Shown piece after piece: positions 51,440-63,990 of a DNA stretch of 64,000 nucleotides; positions within the stretch are counted from its first letter, which is position 1, and every line of letters begins with the position of its first letter. The position numbers and the translations under genes are program-made. The notes under the pieces are model-generated. The model was not told where the DNA came from, did no database searches, and worked only from the letters and a program-made list of their open reading frames with translations. Source of the DNA: Chrysomallon squamiferum (Eukaryota; Mollusca; Gastropoda; Neomphalida; Peltospiridae); assembly GCA_012295275.1 (NCBI GenBank), contig CM022673.1, positions 26,610,761-26,674,760 of the forward strand. Reading direction: 5' to 3'.

Positions 51440-52500
51440 TCACCGGCATTGTTGTTGTCATTAGTTTTTCGTAACCACAAAATTTTCTGGTGGGTAAGCT
51501 GCAGAATACATCATGCAGAATTAAAACAACTATCCGAGGACTAAATCCAATACATCCTCAGAGATATTTCCTCGGCAAGTGGAGATAAATTCTTCTTTAT
51601 TTAAAAAAAAGTTTGAGGTTGTCAGGATTAAGACAAGTGCATCAGACCAGACCAGTCTGTCCAGATTTAAATGTCGGTGATAGTGATAAGAATGTAAAAC
51701 AACGTTTGATGTGTGGCACATCATTAATACCTGTTTAATTAATTAAATACATGTTTACTAGCATAGTAAAAGTTATTCATTCTGAAGACAGAAAGATATG
51801 AATCTTTTTTTTATTAGTTGACATTTTTTTTTGTCTTCTTTCTCAAATATACTTGTTGATGAAATCTACCCTAAACCCTTTATTTGTGTTTATAAATTGG
51901 GAATACAAGGGAACGCTATTGGTGTGGCAGATAAAATTTTAGTAATTATAAAAAAAAAAAACAGAGACAACTTTTTCAGCCATTTATAAAGTTGTATGGT
52001 TGAGCATGCTATCATGAACATACACTGTTAGAGACTAAATAACTTACTTCCATTAAACACAAAATATTTGATTTTTCTTCCTGATCATAGTTACCAGGCT
52101 TAGAGATAATTGGGATTCTACAGTATAAAATAGAAACTCGAGCCTTTCGGAAAATTCTGGAGAAAATGAAAATAAATCCTTTCCTATTACAGTATTTGTG
52201 TATTCATGTTTTATTATCTTTTCATGAATTTGATATCTGTTGGGAAAAAAAAAAAAAAAAAAAAAATGGCTTCACTTGTAAGATCCTGTACAGATTATCC
52301 ACACAAAAAATCTTGACAGATACTTCAGTGTCTGTGATATCTTTTATTAATACTAAAAGTGTCAGCTTAATTCTGTGGAATACATAAATGTTCCAAATTG
52401 TGAAATGAAAAAAAATGAAGAAGTGTTTTACTTTAAAAGTGCACTGAACACATTTTTAATCTGTCAGTTATTTTGTATAAAACATATGATTAAGGACTAT
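51440..52500. other. Mixed intergenic DNA, no gene seen
   Basis: Ordinary complexity to 51720, then AT-rich sequence with a poly-A run at 52243-52265. The small frames are unsupported. Confidence 0.45.
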
Positions 52501-52505
52501 GCAGA

Positions 52506-52507
<2 letters not shown>

Positions 52508-52550
<43 letters not shown>

Positions 52551-52560
52551 TTTGTATTTC

Positions 52561-52608
<48 letters not shown>
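52508..52608. repeat. (TG)n(GA)n compound microsatellite
   Basis: About 20 TG units, a short interruption, 8 TG units, then about 14 GA units. A separate pure TG run of about 28 units lies at 52919-52974. Confidence 0.95.
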
Positions 52609-52610
<2 letters not shown>

Positions 52611-52915
52611 TAAGTGAGTGGGATCTCTATTGTGCAATAAACCACAATTTTTGGATTAGCAGCAAAGGATATTTTATGTGCACATTCCCATGTACTGCAA
52701 AACAGACCCCTTTGATAAAACCAGCCACTGAGCATTGACAGGATTAAATAGAATAATTCAACAAACGTGGAAGTAATGCAAAGCAGAAAATTACATCTAA
52801 GACCTGAAAAATTACAAAAATGAGTTTTTTTAAATAAAATTTATGTCAGTTTTAATTTTTTTTACATTAGTGATGTATTTCAAATATATATCTTTTATAC
52901 ATTATATATGTCTTC

Positions 52916-52978
<63 letters not shown>

Positions 52979-53251
52979 AAAGCTGTGACATCACTAACGA
53001 GGAAAATGAAGGCTGGAGATTATCATCATCACAGATGTACAGATAGTTCTTTATAATAGTTGATGAAAAGAAGAGTTAGGATGTAATACAAACAGCACAT
53101 GCTGCTTGTCACTGTATTCTGATCAATACAACGAATTAACTGTTGTTAATGACACTGCAGTAAATTTTAATATTAACTGTTATTAGCTGTTTTGACCACG
53201 GGACATTTGTGTAATTAAACAACACAATGCCAGCAGCATTAATAGTGTGTT

Positions 53252-53284
<33 letters not shown>

Positions 53285-53499
53285 CAGTGGGAAATAAGTA
53301 GAAAAGCAATAGAAGCATATGTTGCATCAATTATACATTTATGAATTTTTAAGTGGCATTACATTAAATTTTATATTATGTGATACATTTGTCATATATT
53401 TACTTATAATATAGATTTTTCCTTCATAGATGTATAAAAATCTGCTTGCAGTTGCAGACCAAAGTATTAAAAAGGTTTTATCATTTTATTTCCATAATG

Positions 53500-53775
53500 A
53501 AGCCATTTTATTCAGTTATTAGAGGGTGACAGGATTTATTCGGATAATTCCCATTCTAACACGTGGCCACAACTGATAAATCAGGTAGGAGCGGCGCATT
53601 GTGTGACATCAGATTTCCTTTCTCTCGTTGGTGTATTATATTAAACACCCAGTATGACACACACAATTATGTATTTAAAAAGTGTCGAGTGCCTTGTTTA
53701 ATAAAATATATCTTATTTCCTTTTATGTTCACAGTTGTTTCATTTGTCCGTTCGAGTCGGTAAGAGAGCAATTTG
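53500..53775. other. High-complexity island with donor-like end
   Basis: CpG-containing block with a 66-codon frame at 53563-53763. A donor-like GTCG|GTAAGA sits at 53757-53765. No family recognised and no partner exon found. Candidate regulatory element or noncoding exon. Confidence 0.3.
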
Positions 53776-54189
53776 ATTCATGATATACTGCGTGAAATCA
53801 TTCATTATGGTGTATACAGAAATCAAGTGGACAATAAAATGTCTGATTACTGTTTTAATTATATGTAAATAAATTATCAAGATTTATTTTTTATTTTTTT
53901 TTTTTTTTTTTTTTTACCAGAATAGTAATAATTTTATTTTATGATAAGCGCATATTTGTATTAACTGAAGTTCCATATTTTATCTGATTTTTCCTCATTT
54001 TAATTCGTTTCAACATTTCTATCTTTCTCGACTTTGTCTCTGTCTGTCTGTCTGTCTGTGTGTGTGTGTGTGTGTGTGTGTGAATGTTTATCTACCTATT
54101 TGTCTTAGCACGTAAGACTCTAAATCACCTTGTTCCAAATCATCCTGCTTTCTGTTTATGCTTTGAAACACTGTTATCTAATATACATC

Positions 54190-54430
54190 TCATAAATGAG
54201 TCGTTTCGCAGTATAAGAAAGCTATTCCCAAACAAATGATCAGAAAATTAAATCTTGCCTCAGACTTTGCGTAGAAATAGACTTTTCACGAAGATCTTGA
54301 AATACGTCATTAGCAAGTTGCGTTAACGAGACTTCGCATTTCCTTTTTCCACGGAATTGGACGTCTGCATGGAACTCGCAGACATTGGTTGTCATTTTTA
54401 GGCGACATTAGCATTCTTTAGAATTTGTTT
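54190..54430. other. CpG-rich high-complexity island
   Basis: About ten CpGs lie between 54200 and 54410, a density like that of the patch at 9840-10465, with stops in all frames. It ends at a T run (54438-54463). Candidate enhancer or promoter. Confidence 0.4.
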
Positions 54431-54432
54431 TA

Positions 54433-54466
<34 letters not shown>

Positions 54467-54999
54467 GAAATCTGAACAAGACATTTTTAAAAGTGACGTT
54501 TTATTACGAACAGACAATGTAATGTGTTTGAAAGTAAAGATAATGAAAAGTTCTCTGTGCTGGTGTTTGTTTGTGTTTTTTTTGTTTTTTCTGGTGTGTG
54601 TGTGTGTTTTTAGATTTTTTTTTTTTTTTTAAATTCATCCCTTAAAGTAGTAATTCTCTCCTTGTGGATTTTCATGAAGTTTACCAGACATAATCAATGA
54701 ACTGTGGCAGGAAATCAAATCTAATGTGAGAGGAGAAAATGGGCATCTTTGATCTGTTCTTCGGCGAATGAATGTTTGTTTAATGGTTACTTCGGCATAT
54801 ATTTAAATTAATGCTGTTTTTCTCTCTTTTTGTTTTTTTTTTTTTTTTTTTTTTATTCCTTTTTATTTAAAAAAAAAAAAAAATAGAACTTTTTTTCTTA
54901 CTAATGTGGTTTTTTCCAGTTTGAACCAGTTTGAGCTATTTTTGCTGCAAGAAAAAGGATTTTTTATTTACAAATGTGTGTGATTTTGACATATTGTAA

Positions 55000-56580
55000 T
55001 GTATGTGTAAGTTTATTTGTATGTATATGTGTGTGTATATATATATATATATATGTCTATATGTTACATACATATCTATGTTTATGGATTGTAATATACA
55101 TACAGCATGTAAGTTTTTTTTAAAGTTTTGAAATTTAAAAAACTGTTATTTCAAACTCTTTAAACATTTTAATCAATCAGAAATATCTTTTATTTGAACA
55201 GTTAAGACATTTATACATGCTTACATATATACAACAAAAAAAACAACAAAAAAAAACAACCCCTCACCAACAACAACAATTAACTACATTGTCCCAGCAT
55301 TTTCAAAAGAGAGAAGTGAATGAAGTATTTAATACATTTTCAAAAATGTTCTCAATCCTATTACACATTCACGTGTATACCATTTTCTAAGAAGAACACT
55401 GGCCTGTTTGTCTCCAGTTATTTGCGTGTTAAATATTTGATTTTCTGCTTCTGCCTTCCACAACAAAAACAAGACTTGCTTGCTAGCTACTGAAATCTTC
55501 ATGCTAAACTCTTCATTAGAATCTGTGCTAATCATTTAAAAAAAAAAAAAAAAAAAAAATTGTTTACATCACTTATCTGAATAACTTCTCCTTTCTGGAA
55601 GGGCTTGGAAGAATAATTGGCTTTGTATAAGTAAGTTGTGTCTAATCTGCAGTGAAGCTTTGTGACTTGATATTGATTGCAGATGGACACAAGAGTCTTT
55701 CATTGTCATTAAGGTTAATCTGTAAGATGCAGGTATCAGGTGTTGTCAGCTGGACACTGCTGGACATTGCTGGACACTGCTTAACATCCATAATTAAATA
55801 CACACGACGTCCATTTTGTCCTCTTACAGTTTTGTTAAAATCAGAAAACTGTTTTCGTTTTAGATATTATTGTTGCTGTTATTGTTGTTATTATAATTAT
55901 TTATTGTTATCATTATTGTTATTGTTGTTATTATTTTTTATATTTATTATTTTTATTATTGTTGTTAATATTTGAATATTTGTATCTTAGAGTAAAGACT
56001 CTTTTGATAAATTGAATTTTCTAGTTATGTTAATTATTATAGTCATATTTCTGTTTTGAAAGCTTGATGTAAAAGCATTCTGTTGAAACTTCTTTTTTAA
56101 ATGTAAACCCAATGTTTTAGCTTTCAGATCCAATACATTCTCTCAATCTTCAGTCATAATTAAAGAAAAAAATATATATTTTAAAAAAAGAAAAAGGAAC
56201 TAAATAATTAATAAAAAATAACATTCATATTTTCATTTTAATTGAAAAAGACACACTATTCTTATCATACTGACTGTAATTTAATTTAATACAAACATTA
56301 ACTTTCTTTCATTTATTAACCTCGACAGTTTAAATTTTTTTTTTTAAATCACCTATTTTTTTAAAATCACCTATTTTCTGTGAAAACAGAATTAACTGAA
56401 CCGCACTGTGAAAACAATGAACCAAACTAAACTATTAAAAAAAAAAAACGGAAAAAAAAAAAACCGTAATATAAAACCAAAACGTGAACTGGGACAATTT
56501 AAACACGATTATTTGGTCACTGCTTTCACGATTTTTCTCTTTCTTGTTGATCAGCTACTAAAAGGATGATTTTCTTTTTT
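55000..56580. other. AT-rich DNA, no gene seen
   Basis: Ordinary blocks (55330-55530 and 55560-55860) lie between TA, A and GTT/ATT runs. The tandem GGACACTGCTGGACATTGCT near 55751-55778 is a three-unit direct repeat. No coding support. Confidence 0.45.
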
Positions 56581-56589
56581 TTTTTCCCT

Positions 56590-56637
56590 CATTAACAGAA
56601 TCTCCCTGTGGCTGTTGTGACTCATTTGGTGACATTG

Positions 56638-56683
<46 letters not shown>

Positions 56684-56990
56684 TAATTTTCAGTTATTTA
56701 CCGTAGACTAAGAACAGCAGTTTTAGCATCTGCTCGTGAATTATCTGTTAATAATACTACACGTGTTCGAGATAAGGAAAATTATCAGTAATGACGTCCT
56801 TATCAATATGTTTATTGATTTCAGTTGAAGGATTTAATGGTTTGTGGTCTCATTTCCTTGCTGATCAAACACATTTACAAGTTAACATCATTTTATTGTG
56901 TATCAGGCTTATAGTCATAACACTTCAGAGCAGGGTAATACGACACGATTTTCTTTATCTGCACTGTCATGAAAAACTGGTCAGACAATG
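56590..56990. other. High-complexity island split by (TG)n
   Basis: Balanced sequence with CpGs interrupted by about 20 TG units at 56640-56680. The frame at 56791-56991 has no recognised domain. Followed by a (GAT)n run at 56987-57012. Confidence 0.35.
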
Positions 56991-57269
56991 ATGATGATGA
57001 TGATGACGATGATAATAAATAAATAATAATGATTTAATTATGACGTTGATAATGTAATAATCATAATATAGTAATCATAACAATAGTAAATGAATAAAAT
57101 TCATAGTAATCTGGTTACTTTATATATATATATATATATATATATAGCTATATATGTTTCTTGGATTTAGAAAGAGAAACAAAAAATTATATGATGTTAT
57201 TCTCACATTTTTTGATTTGAAAAAAAACAAACAAAAAAAAAAGAACAAATAAATCATACAAACAATTTC

Positions 57270-57760
57270 ATTTTATTAGAGGGATGGGACAACTGAATAC
57301 GTGGCACCTTTCTCTGTCTGAATATTAATGAACAGTGTTAAAGCTGTCTGGAGATTTCACACGTTTAAAATCACGACACAGTCAGTACCAGAGAATCTTT
57401 CAGTGTTGATCGGAGTCTTCATGTCCTGCAGTCAAGTGTCAGAAGTGTCTTTGAAACAGGAATCGCTTACTGTTTTGAAATTCTGAAAAGTAGTGTGCAG
57501 AAAGAAGCGTATCTTGACATTTTGAAAATTAGACTAGGTCTGAAAGCAGAAACAGTTCGAGTTTAATTCTACATAAATGAATAGCATTTTGTAACAACGA
57601 CTGCTTGTATAAAGAGATAAAAAGAGAACAAGCCAAAGAAGGTAATTATCTTTGTAGATAGATGTACGTTTGTTTTCGTCTTGTTTTAGTTACTGCTGCG
57701 TTTGTTTCAGTCCCAGAATGCATTTGTCGGAAGGATTATCGTGATGACCGTTTAATGTGT
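57270..57760. other. High-complexity island
   Basis: Block with scattered CpGs and no microsatellite, stops in all frames. Candidate conserved non-coding element. Confidence 0.35.
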
Positions 57761-57839
57761 CATTTATGTATGTTTGTCTTTTCTACAGGTTAAATATAAA
57801 TAATATGAAAAGTTTATAAATTTCAGGCTTTATAATTAA

Positions 57840-57905
57840 AACACACTCACACACACATATACACACAGACACACACACAGACATTCACACAGACACACAC
57901 ACAGA

Positions 57906-57944
<39 letters not shown>

Positions 57945-57948
57945 ACAA
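57840..57948. repeat. Imperfect (CA)n microsatellite
   Basis: CA repeats interrupted by GACA and TTCA, including a direct duplication of CACAGACATTCACA. Confidence 0.95.
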
Positions 57949-58730
57949 AAAAATAAAATAAAAATCCTCTGAAAATAATTAAACAAACTAACTGTACATT
58001 AGTTTAATTTAGTTTAAGAAATTCTAACTTCAGTTAAAAACAGCAATGTCATCCTATTGACAGTACAATACATTAATTGAACTTTAGTCAAGTATTTAGC
58101 CACCTGTGAATGTCACAACAAGATCATTGATTAAAAATGTTTTATTTGCTTTTTACTAATTAAAACATTTTGTTTTTCTTTCTTTAATAAAACCTGTCTT
58201 TAATATTGCACCTTATATTGACTCAAGGTATATTTGAGTAAAGCAACATATCAAAAACAAAACAAAAGAAATATTTGTTTTGTCTTCAAATGCATATTCA
58301 CCTCGCAGTTTGAACACCATAATTCACATTTAACTTTTTTAATATTTTGTCTCCTGCTGTTTGTTTCCTGCCTGTTATTGTCTGTTGTTTTCTTCGATAT
58401 CTCTCTCTGATTTTTCTTATGACATCAACATGTCTCAGAAAACATTTTGATTTATTTATTTTTTTTTTTTTATTTTTTTTTTTTTTTTTAAAGTTTAAGG
58501 ATATACAGATACGAGTTTTAAACAGGAACTGCTGTTGTTGTGAATTATATGTTTTTTTTGTGTGAAAGTGTGGTGAGTTGGGTAATGTAAACACTGCTGT
58601 CATTTTTAAAATTATTTTTATTTCCTAACAGTTTAATCTTTGTACAAGTGAATGCAGAGTGTCAGTTCAGATTTCAGATGTTTAATTTATGTGTGAAATC
58701 TGATACAACTAATATGCCGTTTGAAAAAGT

Positions 58731-58980
58731 TTTTATCTTTTATTTTTTTATTATTATTATTTATTTTTATTTATTTCAATTTTTTTCTATATGCTAGTAA
58801 AATAAAAAATGATGTGGTTTTTAAAAGATGTATATCATTGACACGTTCAAGAACAAAATTTTTTTTTTTTACATTATTATTATTTATTTTTAATTTATTT
58901 TATTTGCTTGTAAAATAAAAAATGACTTGGTTTTCAAAAGCTATATATTGATATGTTCCAAAATATAAAACATTTTAAAT
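58731..58980 (+). repeat. Tandem duplication, 113-bp period
   Basis: Two units share TTATTATTATTTATTTTTA, TGCTWGTAAAATAAAAAATG (58792 and 58905), GACRTGGTTTTYAAAAG and a TATATTGATAYGTTC-like end. Confidence 0.85.
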
Positions 58981-59099
58981 TTTTTTTTAAATTTTATGAA
59001 GTCCGAAGTGAGGTCTTTGAATAAATAAATATGCAACGTTAAACATTCTAACTCTTAAAAGTCATCAGTGGCATGAAACTAGAATCAGTATTTGCTAAT

Positions 59100-60000
59100 T
59101 ATAATTATTGATCTTGCTTTCGGTGATCAGTTTTGCATTAATATTCACATTATCAAGACCTCACCAAACACTGATGAACAACCTGGAAGCTTTGTTGAAC
59201 CCAGTCTGTGAATGGGATGTTTTATAGCTCTGTGTGGTTGTGTTCTCCATAAAAATGCTTCTGACTTGGCCCAGTGAAACAGCTATAGGATATCAAAGAA
59301 TATTGATGTTAGTGATTCCAACATGTTGCCGTATTGTGAGGAGTTGGCTGCTTGCTCTTCAACATGCTTGCAAATCAGATATCTCTCATTACTCACTCAC
59401 TTACTCTGGGTGGAACATCACAACATATTTCCTATCTTTGTCATCCAGGAAACAAATGTGTTGCCAAATGCTGTTGGATTTATTCACAAATCTTCAGGTT
59501 TTTTTGTTTTGTCTGCAGATGTTTCTGTAGTCACAGCTCCAGTCCAGAATGTTTTGGGTGTTGATTGTGTAGGACCAACAATTATTAATAATTTAAAATA
59601 TATATGTATATATATATATATTTAATTTTCCTCTTATTGTTAATTTCAGTTTATTTATTGCTTAATGCTTGAAGTGAAAAAATGCTGGCAGGAGACAATC
59701 ATATAGAATCATTTTCTGTTAGGCTAATTTTGTAATTTTAACTGTTTGGTGATTAAAGTGTTTGACTGACACATGGCTGGCTATCTGATCAATCCTCCAC
59801 AGTGCAACTCCTGAACTTTTTCTCATTCCAGCCAGGGTACCAAGACTAAATTTTTCTGTATGAGAATGTATATATATATATATATATATAAAACATCCCT
59901 CACTTCAGATCATAAAATTCTGGTTCATCATATTCACTATTATGTTATTGATCCTAAACTGTATTGCGTGCATGTAGACATATAAACCAACCACAGATTA
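59100..60000. other. High-complexity intergenic DNA, no recognised gene
   Basis: Balanced sequence at 59150-59580 has three overlapping frames of 70-100 codons with no recognised domain. TA microsatellites lie at 59597-59620 and 59869-59890. Confidence 0.4.
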
Positions 60001-60756
60001 AAAAAAAGTGTTTTGTTCATAGCTGAATAAAATATTTCTTTTTTCTTTGTACTTTCCCTGTTAACTTCAAACACGCAGACCAACAAGCAAACAAAACCTC
60101 TAGTTTGATTTTCCACTGACTGAACATAGACAGAAAAATACAACCCCCCCCCACAAAAAAAAAAACCACAAAAAAAAATCCTGTGGTAATGAACAAAAAG
60201 AAGCACTCAGCCAGTATGTAAACTGTTCTATTGTAGTTTGGACATTCTCCTGGTAATAGCAACATGTTAGGCTGTAAGCACCATGTGGCTGTATTCCGGT
60301 AATAACAGTAAATTTCCTCCCTGGAGGGATATGCTTCACAGAGCCTGTTAAACAGTGTTAGTGATATTAGCATGAGGGACAACAAGAGCGATATTGTTTC
60401 TCGTAATACAGCCCGTCATTCATACGCATTATTACTATCATTATTATCAGCTTCCCTGCTCCATAATACATGTGTTCAGAACATAAAATGCTTTCTTGCA
60501 CATGAATGCACCAATGAATATTTTTGCTTATCAGTCAAAAAGGAAAAGCAACAACAACAACAACAACAAAGAATTCTCTCAATTCATTCATAAGATATTT
60601 TGTATAAAATTTTTATTTTTTTTTTTTTGAAAAACGTCTAAAAAATTTTTGTTTTTTATTTTATCTTCGTGATGTTTTTATTCTTGTTACGTGTGTGCTG
60701 ACTAAAGAAATGTGTGGAAATGTTCTACAACTCTGAGCGTTAAAGAGATTACTTAC

Positions 60757-60829
60757 CTCAGGCGTTCGTTGCAGACATCCCTGTATCTCGACATGCACAC
60801 ACATTTCCTGTCTCGTGCTCACACTGTCA
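60757..60829 (-). CDS. Candidate minus-strand internal exon, unrecognised
   Basis: On the minus strand, TTTGATTTCTCGCAG is followed by 73 open bases and then CCTGAG|GTAAGTAAT, a near-consensus 5' splice site. The encoded peptide would include DSVSTRQEMCVHVEIQGCL. No partner exon was found and no family is recognised. Random occurrence cannot be excluded, and it could equally be an exon of a noncoding RNA. Confidence 0.15.
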
Positions 60830-61379
60830 CTGCGAGAAATCAAATAATATTTACCTATTTCCATCTTCAATTCGTTCCGAGTTTTAAAGAAGATGGAGAA
60901 AAAAATAAATTCAATTTAAGAATCCTTCCCAAAACACCAGTTGTATTGTTGCTTTTTTTTTTTAGTTTAAACATATTTTTTTTTTTAGAAATGCTGTTCA
61001 TTATATATTCACATACATACATACATACATATATTTATTTAATTTAAAAAAAAAAAAAATGAAATCAAAAACAAATTAATTACAAGGAAAATAATGAAAA
61101 AACAAACAATAATAATAAAAATGATATAAAACAAAAATACATAATCTTAAAAATACATTTGATATGCATGGTGCAGTGGAGCATGTAACATAATCTCCTG
61201 CTCAGTAATTTACAGACATAAAAATACAACACAGTCATCAGTCACCTTTGTCTCAGTAATTGTTTTTTTTTTCTTGTGTATCATCAGAGAACAAAATTAC
61301 ACCTCAGTAGATTAAATGTAAATTGCACAGGTAATCAAAAAGTCATCAGAGTTCTGTCTTTCTGTGTTTTTTTTTCTCT

Positions 61380-61488
61380 CTCTCTCTTTTGTCTCTCTAT
61401 TTTTCTATATATTTATCATGTATATATATACACACACACATGCATATATGTATGTATGTATGTATGCATGTATGTATGTATGTATGTA

Positions 61489-61523
<35 letters not shown>

Positions 61524-61620
61524 GTATAACACATATATATTATATATATATATATGTATGTATAATGTATATATATTTATATGTATATGTATGTATATAT
61601 AATGTATATTATAACTTATT
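61380..61620. repeat. Compound (TA)/(TATG)n microsatellite
   Basis: CT, CA, GTAT and TA blocks in succession. The 99- and 108-codon frames over it are artefacts. Confidence 0.95.
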
Positions 61621-61629
61621 TACTGGAAA

Positions 61630-62079
61630 TGATGTTTGTTTTTCTAGAACTGATTTGTCTTAGTCTCAAGTTGTTAACTACTGAGGTGTAGGGAATCATA
61701 AACAAATGCAGTACACTGGGGGGGGGGAAGATATGTGACTATAAATTTTACATCAATTGCAACTCCTCTCAACGTGCTGGCAGTATTTTCTTTGACTGAA
61801 ACTTTCAGAGCACTTCATTTGAGAGTCTCAAGTATGTTTCTGAAGATAGCAGCATGTATTAAACAAGAACCAAAAGTCAAGCCCTGTCATTTAAATGTGT
61901 ATTTAATGTATGTCGGTATTTTTGCTTTTGTAAATAAAATTTACAGTAATGCTGATAATAGTGCACTTAATGAGCTAGTTTGCTGTTTAATAAAAAGCAT
62001 GATTTACATATGAGAGGCAAAATGTTACAAGCATTAAGATCTGTTGGATATTGAGAGGAAGGTTTTTTTTGGAAGGGTT

Positions 62080-62111
<32 letters not shown>

Positions 62112-62312
62112 TTAATTTATTTATTAATGCTATATATATAATTTTTTTTATTTTTTTAGGATATGTTAATGGTCACTAACAAAATTTAGATGGTGTGGTG
62201 AGCATACATAATAAAGAAAAAGCTAAAAAAATAAACAAATTAACAACACTGAGAATAACAGTGTAATAATTTATGTACAAAAAAATTAAAAAATAATAAG
62301 TCTAATAAAAAA

Positions 62313-62344
<32 letters not shown>

Positions 62345-62500
62345 AAAAAAATAATAATAAGAAAGAAAAAAACAGGAAAAAAAAAAAACCACAACATACA
62401 AAAACAATTAAAATTTCCGAGATATTGTGTTTTGGAGGAATTCACTTACGCAGTTAAATAAATTTAATAAACTCATTTTAACCACATTAGCCTTCTCGGT
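61630..62500. other. AT-rich intergenic DNA
   Basis: One ordinary block (61630-62040), then ATT (62081-62110), poly-A and TA tracts to 62400. No gene recognised. Confidence 0.45.
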
Positions 62501-62671
62501 TTTCACCTACTTGTCTTAGCTAACATTAATAATCAGCTTAGACAGAAAGGACAAAATACAGTCTATCTGGATGAGAGAAAGTGTCCATCAAATGATAGTG
62601 ATTTGATCAGAACACATCTGCCGAGCTATCTCTCTCTCTCTCTCTGTCTGTCTCTTGCTCTCGTATCACAG

Positions 62672-62853
62672 GAATCTGTTGTATTGGGCTGGGAGGCTAT
62701 TACTGGATCAACTGGTTCCTTCTGTTTTCTAGCAGTCATAAAATATCAACAAGGAGCCAGTCCAGTTTGAATGTCAGAGTGTGTGAGTACTGGAGGAAGA
62801 AGAGAGAAGTAATTCACCGTGTCTGCTCAAATGGCTTGAAAAAAAATATTTCT
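62672..62853 (+). CDS. Candidate exon with strong splice sites, unrecognised
   Basis: A CT-rich pyrimidine tract (62628-62665) ends in TCACAG. The next 182 bases are open in one frame for 60 codons after a 2-base phase remainder, up to ATTTCT|GTAAGT. The peptide includes IGLGGYYWINWFLL, hydrophobic, then EYWRKKREVIHRVC, basic. Acceptor and donor are both good. No homologous family is recognised and no neighbouring exon is identified; the other two frames are closed. It could be a real exon of a gene continuing beyond the window. Confidence 0.25.
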
Positions 62854-63769
62854 GTAAGTTTTAATAATTCTGAGTTGTTGTTGTTGTTGGTGGTTTTTTT
62901 GTTTTTTTTATGCATTTGTGTTGTTTTTTTTTTTTTTTTTTTGTCTTTGTTGCTGACTGAAAATTAGGTATAAATATTTTAAAATGTTCTAATGAAGCAG
63001 AAGAGAGGAAAAGTTATCAGAAAAGAGAGATTGCTGTAATGTGTTTTAAAAATAGTTTTTACAGTTTTGTTTTGTGACTGGTTTTTACAGTTTTATTTTT
63101 ATCGCTAAGGGGGGGAAAGAAAGAAAAAAAAAGATATAAATTTATGTACCAGAAATTTACTGGTCATGCATAGGAGAAAAAAAGTGAGAATTTTGTTTAT
63201 TCTATTTGTATTTATTAGTAGTATCTTTTATTTTTTATAAAACATTTTGTAGATGACATTACACTTTTGAATTGAAGCTTTAAGTTTAAGCTTCATATTA
63301 GTTTCTTTACTGAAATGTCAAAATCAAATAAGAAACATGTCATTTTTTAAACAAAAGTTTATTTGTTTTTATTATTGACAAGAAACATTAAAAATTTTAC
63401 TTCTGCTAGTCCACAAAATGTCTTCATGTCATAAGTGTATTATTTTGATATTTCAAAAACCAAGTAAACATCTTTTTTTTTACACTTCTGTTTGTTTCTT
63501 TAAAAAAAAACACTTTTGAAATGGTAATTAGAAATTTAAAAAATATTTTTTGTTGTTGACACTGAAATGGGTGTGGCTTTTTCAATTTAAAATATTTTTA
63601 AAAAAAATCAACAAATCTGCAAGGGCAGAGATTAAAATAATAACTTAGAAGAAAAAAAAAAATTTAAATGAATTCTTAAATGCTTTTCTTTTGTTTTGTG
63701 AATTATAATGACTGAAAAACAAGCGAGCCTTTGAGTTCCTTATTTAGTCTCTGCTAGATGTAATTATCA

Positions 63770-63990
63770 CTAAATACTTTAAAAAGTACTTTTCCAGTTC
63801 TCGAACAGGGACTGTCGTAACTCGATATTTTTTTGCAAGCTGCGACGACGTTCAGAAACAACTTAGGCACTCGTTTCGTACAGAGAAGGTCAAAAACAGT
63901 AGCTCAATAATTTCAGAATGAAGTCTGCAAAACTGCTTCCTATTTGGATTTTACAAAATGAGTTTGTTTTTCATCTTTCTTAATGCGAAC
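63770..63990. other. CpG-containing island at window edge
   Basis: Nine CpGs in about 220 bases, including CTGCGACGACGTTC (63840-63853), after 800 bases of AT-rich DNA. A 21-codon ATG frame starts at 63919. Candidate promoter or regulatory element; truncated by the window end. Confidence 0.3.
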
